Origin: Deltaproteobacteria bacterium
GTDB taxonomy: Bacteria > UBA10199 > DSSB01
NCBI GenBank assembly: GCA_021414045.1
Contig: JAIOPF010000355.1
Span: forward strand, 1-7,682
Direction: 5' to 3'
DNA length: 7,682 nt
Positions 5,615 to 7,682 of this stretch are shown one piece after another (positions within the stretch are counted from its first letter, which is position 1; every line of letters begins with the position of its first letter). Both the position numbers and the translations under genes were made by a program. The notes under the pieces are model-generated. The model had not been told where the DNA came from, did no database searches, and saw nothing but the letters and a program-made list of their open reading frames with translations.

Positions 5615-7682
5615 CTAGAAGTCCGGGGTCTTAGCCGGGGTCTTCGCGGGCGGAGGCGCCGCAGGCTTGTCCGCGGGCTTGGCGGCCGGTTTATCGGCCG
5701 GCTTGTCCGCCGGTTTTGCGGCGGGCTTCTTCGAGCCGCCGCCGGTTCCGTCCTTGGGCTCGCCTTCGGGCGGGGCCTTGTTCGGATCCACCGCGACCGA
5801 CTTGCCGTCCGGGATCGAGTTGAGGGGAGCCGAGGTGAGCTCGCCCTTGACGCGGATGATAACCCGGCGATTCTTGGTCTGAGCGGTTTGGATCTGGGCA
5901 TAGCTGCCTTTTTCCGGGACCGCCAGGCGGGTTTCGCCGTAACCGAGGGAGTCGAGGCGTTTCTCTTCGACGCCGAAGCCCATGAGGAGCAGCTTGACCC
6001 ACTTGGCGCGGCGTTCGGAGAGATCTTGGTTGCTCTTGTCGTCGCCTTGAGAGTCGGTGTGACCCTCGATGCTCCAGGTGACTTGCTTCATCCAGTCGTA
6101 CTTGGTCTTGTCCTCGTTGGGATCGACCTTGTCGTACTTCGTCGCCGAAGGGCTCTTCAAGCCGTTCATCTTGTCGGCGATGTCCTTCATGTTCTCGAGC
6201 TCGAAGTCGGTGAGAGCGAAGGTCGTCTTCGCGATCTTGATCAGCTCGCTGTCCTTCGGATCGAGGGTTTTCCCCGCGTTCTTTTTGACATATTCCTCGA
6301 GACGCTTGACGTCGGCGTCCTTCGGCATGGCAATCGCGAAGTTGGGTTGGACGATATCGAGGGTGAAGCCGTGGATCTTCTCGACGACCTTCTCGACGTT
6401 CTTGCCCAAGTGATCCTTGAGCGCGTCGACCAGGACCGCCGTGTCGAAGCGTCCGCGCAGATCGCGGTTGCGCTTGGTGAGCTCGAGCTCTTCTTGGTGC
6501 AGGCGCTCGACCCAGGTATCGACTTCTTTGCAATCCAGGTCCTTGATGTTCGCGGGAAGTTCGGTCGGGACGGGATCGCCCGTGACTTGCGCCCAGAAAT
6601 CGTAGCCCACCGGGTACTTCGTGGCGGCTGCGCTCTTGGCGGTGTCCAGAGTCTCTTGCTTGAGATCCTTGACGCCACCGACGAGGAGGGCGTCGACGGC
6701 TTTGTCGTCCTTGCCTTCCTTCTTGGCGATATAAGCTTTGCGGATGGCGTCGCGGACTTGCTTCTCGTCCGAACCGCCCTTGATGAGGGCGTTGCGGATT
6801 TCGCGGAAGTAGAGGGCGTCGCGGATTTGTCCGGTCGTGAGGGGATCGCTGCCGGTTTCGAGCATGGTTTTCAGCTCGTCCAAGTCAGCCTTGACCTTGG
6901 TGTTGTCGGCGCGGAGGGCCGCGATGCTGTCGACATAAGAATCGATGGAGCGACGAGCGCCTTCGCAGATTTCAACGTCCTTCTCGATGGTCATCTTCTT
7001 GGTGGAGGGACGGAAGGTCAACAAACCGCCCATGGACCAGCCGGCGTTGTTGAAATCGCTGCCGTAGATCGAGGTGGTTTGAGCGTAGAAGTCAGCGCCA
7101 ATGTGGACGTTGCCCACGTTGAAGCCGAAGACATTGGCATCCACTCCCACCGCCGGGGCGAAACCGCTTTGCTTGTGGAGCTGAAAGCCGCCATCGACAT
7201 TGGTGGTTCCCCAGCCGTAACCGAGGAGGGCGTAAAGACCGAGACTGCCGGGTCCGACGAACACTCCGCCCAGGCCATCGCCGTAAGCGCGTTTCCAGTC
7301 GAATTCAACGCGGGGTCCTATACCGAGCTGGTAAAGTTTGCTGCCGCCAGTGTTTTCGCCGCCCTGACTGGCGTCGAATTGCACCTGTCCGCCGACGCGG
7401 ACGCGAAATTTACCCTTATTCAGGTCTTGGGCGAGGGCGCCGTTGGCCAGGAAGTGGGTGAAGTCGCCGAATTGGGCAATATTGTCGATGGCGAAGAGAC
7501 CGCCGTTGCGACCGCCTTGAGTCTCGGCACCGAGGCCGAGGCTGAACTTCCATTCGAGGCGTTTTGGATCTTTTTCCGGCTCTGCCTTCTTGTCTTCGGC
7601 TTTCGCGGGAGCGGCGGCCGGAGGCGGCGGGGGAGTTTCAACTTTTACATCCGCGGATGCACCTGCGGAAGCGGCGGGTTTG
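5615..7682 (-). CDS. OmpA-family outer-membrane protein with long helical middle domain (5' end outside window)
   Basis: The frame is open from the stop at 5617-5615 to the right edge, giving 688 visible residues. The ATG/GTG-like start at 7384 is an internal GTG: 99 further codons precede it and continue the barrel strands. Visible residues 1-41 are Ala/Pro/Lys-rich, as after a signal peptide, which would lie outside the window. Residues about 42-224 show alternating strands and aromatic/Gly patterns like a small beta-barrel (LEWKFSLGLG to GGLLTFRP). Residues about 230-480 are charged and mostly helical, with Cys239 and Cys384. The OmpA C-terminal domain follows, with SIEGHTDSQG and LSERRA. 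Asp543 and Arg558 have the 15-residue spacing of the peptidoglycan-anchoring pair, and TKNRRVIIRV closes the domain. The last 38 residues are a Lys/Pro/Ala tail. The likely role is tethering the outer membrane to peptidoglycan. The function of the middle domain is unknown to me. Confidence 0.9.
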   Translation of the reverse strand, partial: KPAASAGASADVKVETPPPPPAAAPAKAEDKKAEPEKDPKRLEWKFSLGLGAETQGGRNGGLFAIDNIAQFGDFTHFLANGALAQDLNKGKFRVRVGGQVQFDASQGGENTGGSKLYQLGIGPRVEFDWKRAYGDGLGGVFVGPGSLGLYALLGYGWGTTNVDGGFQLHKQSGFAPAVGVDANVFGFNVGNVHIGADFYAQTTSIYGSDFNNAGWSMGGLLTFRPSTKKMTIEKDVEICEGARRSIDSYVDSIAALRADNTKVKADLDELKTMLETGSDPLTTGQIRDALYFREIRNALIKGGSDEKQVRDAIRKAYIAKKEGKDDKAVDALLVGGVKDLKQETLDTAKSAAATKYPVGYDFWAQVTGDPVPTELPANIKDLDCKEVDTWVERLHQEELELTKRNRDLRGRFDTAVLVDALKDHLGKNVEKVVEKIHGFTLDIVQPNFAIAMPKDADVKRLEEYVKKNAGKTLDPKDSELIKIAKTTFALTDFELENMKDIADKMNGLKSPSATKYDKVDPNEDKTKYDWMKQVTWSIEGHTDSQGDDKSNQDLSERRAKWVKLLLMGFGVEEKRLDSLGYGETRLAVPEKGSYAQIQTAQTKNRRVIIRVKGELTSAPLNSIPDGKSVAVDPNKAPPEGEPKDGTGGGSKKPAAKPADKPADKPAAKPADKPAAPPPAKTPAKTPDF
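5657..5728 (-). repeat. Six 12-bp units encoding KPAA/KPAD tetrapeptides
   Basis: Within the 3' end of the OmpA-like gene, six consecutive tetrapeptides read KPAA, KPAD, KPAD, KPAA, KPAD, KPAA. At DNA level the 12-bp units are similar but not identical, so the array is somewhat degenerate. Each unit is a multiple of three, so unit loss or gain by slippage would change tail length without breaking the frame. Confidence 0.8.

Noticed and set aside
5691..6678. Long frames (280 and 145 codons) in other frames inside the OmpA-like gene, rich in Arg and Ser.
   Set aside because: Composition is typical of out-of-frame reading of GC-rich DNA, and both overlap a gene with clear domain motifs.
7382..7384. 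Start codon of a 589-residue OmpA-like protein.
   Set aside because: The codon is GTG (Val) with no ribosome site, and the same frame continues upstream for 99 codons with barrel-like strands and a Pro/Ala-rich segment, so the gene starts outside the window.

Overview
The window reads as ordinary chromosome of a Gram-negative bacterium with fairly GC-rich coding DNA. An outer-membrane OmpA-family protein and a FlgJ-type glucosaminidase point to a cell with an outer membrane. An IhfB-like nucleoid protein followed by dprA and topA resembles gene order I know from lineages formerly called Deltaproteobacteria. That placement is inference; no rRNA or other phylogenetic marker is present.

Layout. 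Positions 1-759 hold two minus-strand genes joined by a 4-bp ATGA overlap: a glucosaminidase and, downstream of it, an unrecognised gene cut by the window edge. A tRNA-Arg(CCU) follows at 915-987 on the plus strand. Next comes a roughly 300-bp intergenic stretch with several hairpins and a plausible sigma-70-type promoter. It leads into a plus-strand block at 1284-5181: an HU/IHF-family DNA-binding protein with an unusual Ser-rich tail, dprA (ssDNA-binding RecA loader) and topA (topoisomerase I with three intact Cys4 zinc ribbons plus a degenerate fourth). These three share the theme of DNA architecture, uptake/recombination and topology, and may be partly co-transcribed. A 9-bp perfect inverted repeat spans the end of the first gene.

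The right part is on the minus strand. A small AT-rich gene for a BrnA/CopG-like ribbon-helix-helix antitoxin lies tail-to-tail with topA, only 3 bp away, with no recognisable toxin beside it. Then come a strong bidirectional terminator and a long OmpA-family gene whose 5' end lies outside the window. Its reading frame is open to the edge: the apparent start at 7384 is an internal GTG. The protein has an N-terminal barrel-like region, a long helical middle domain of unknown function, an OmpA peptidoglycan-binding domain with an insertion, and a KPAD/KPAA-repeat tail.

I see no CRISPR array, insertion sequence, prophage or clear new defence system. The most interesting items are the unusual architecture of the OmpA-like protein, the orphan antitoxin pressed against topA, the structured leader between the tRNA and the HU gene, and the hairpin overlapping the HU stop codon.
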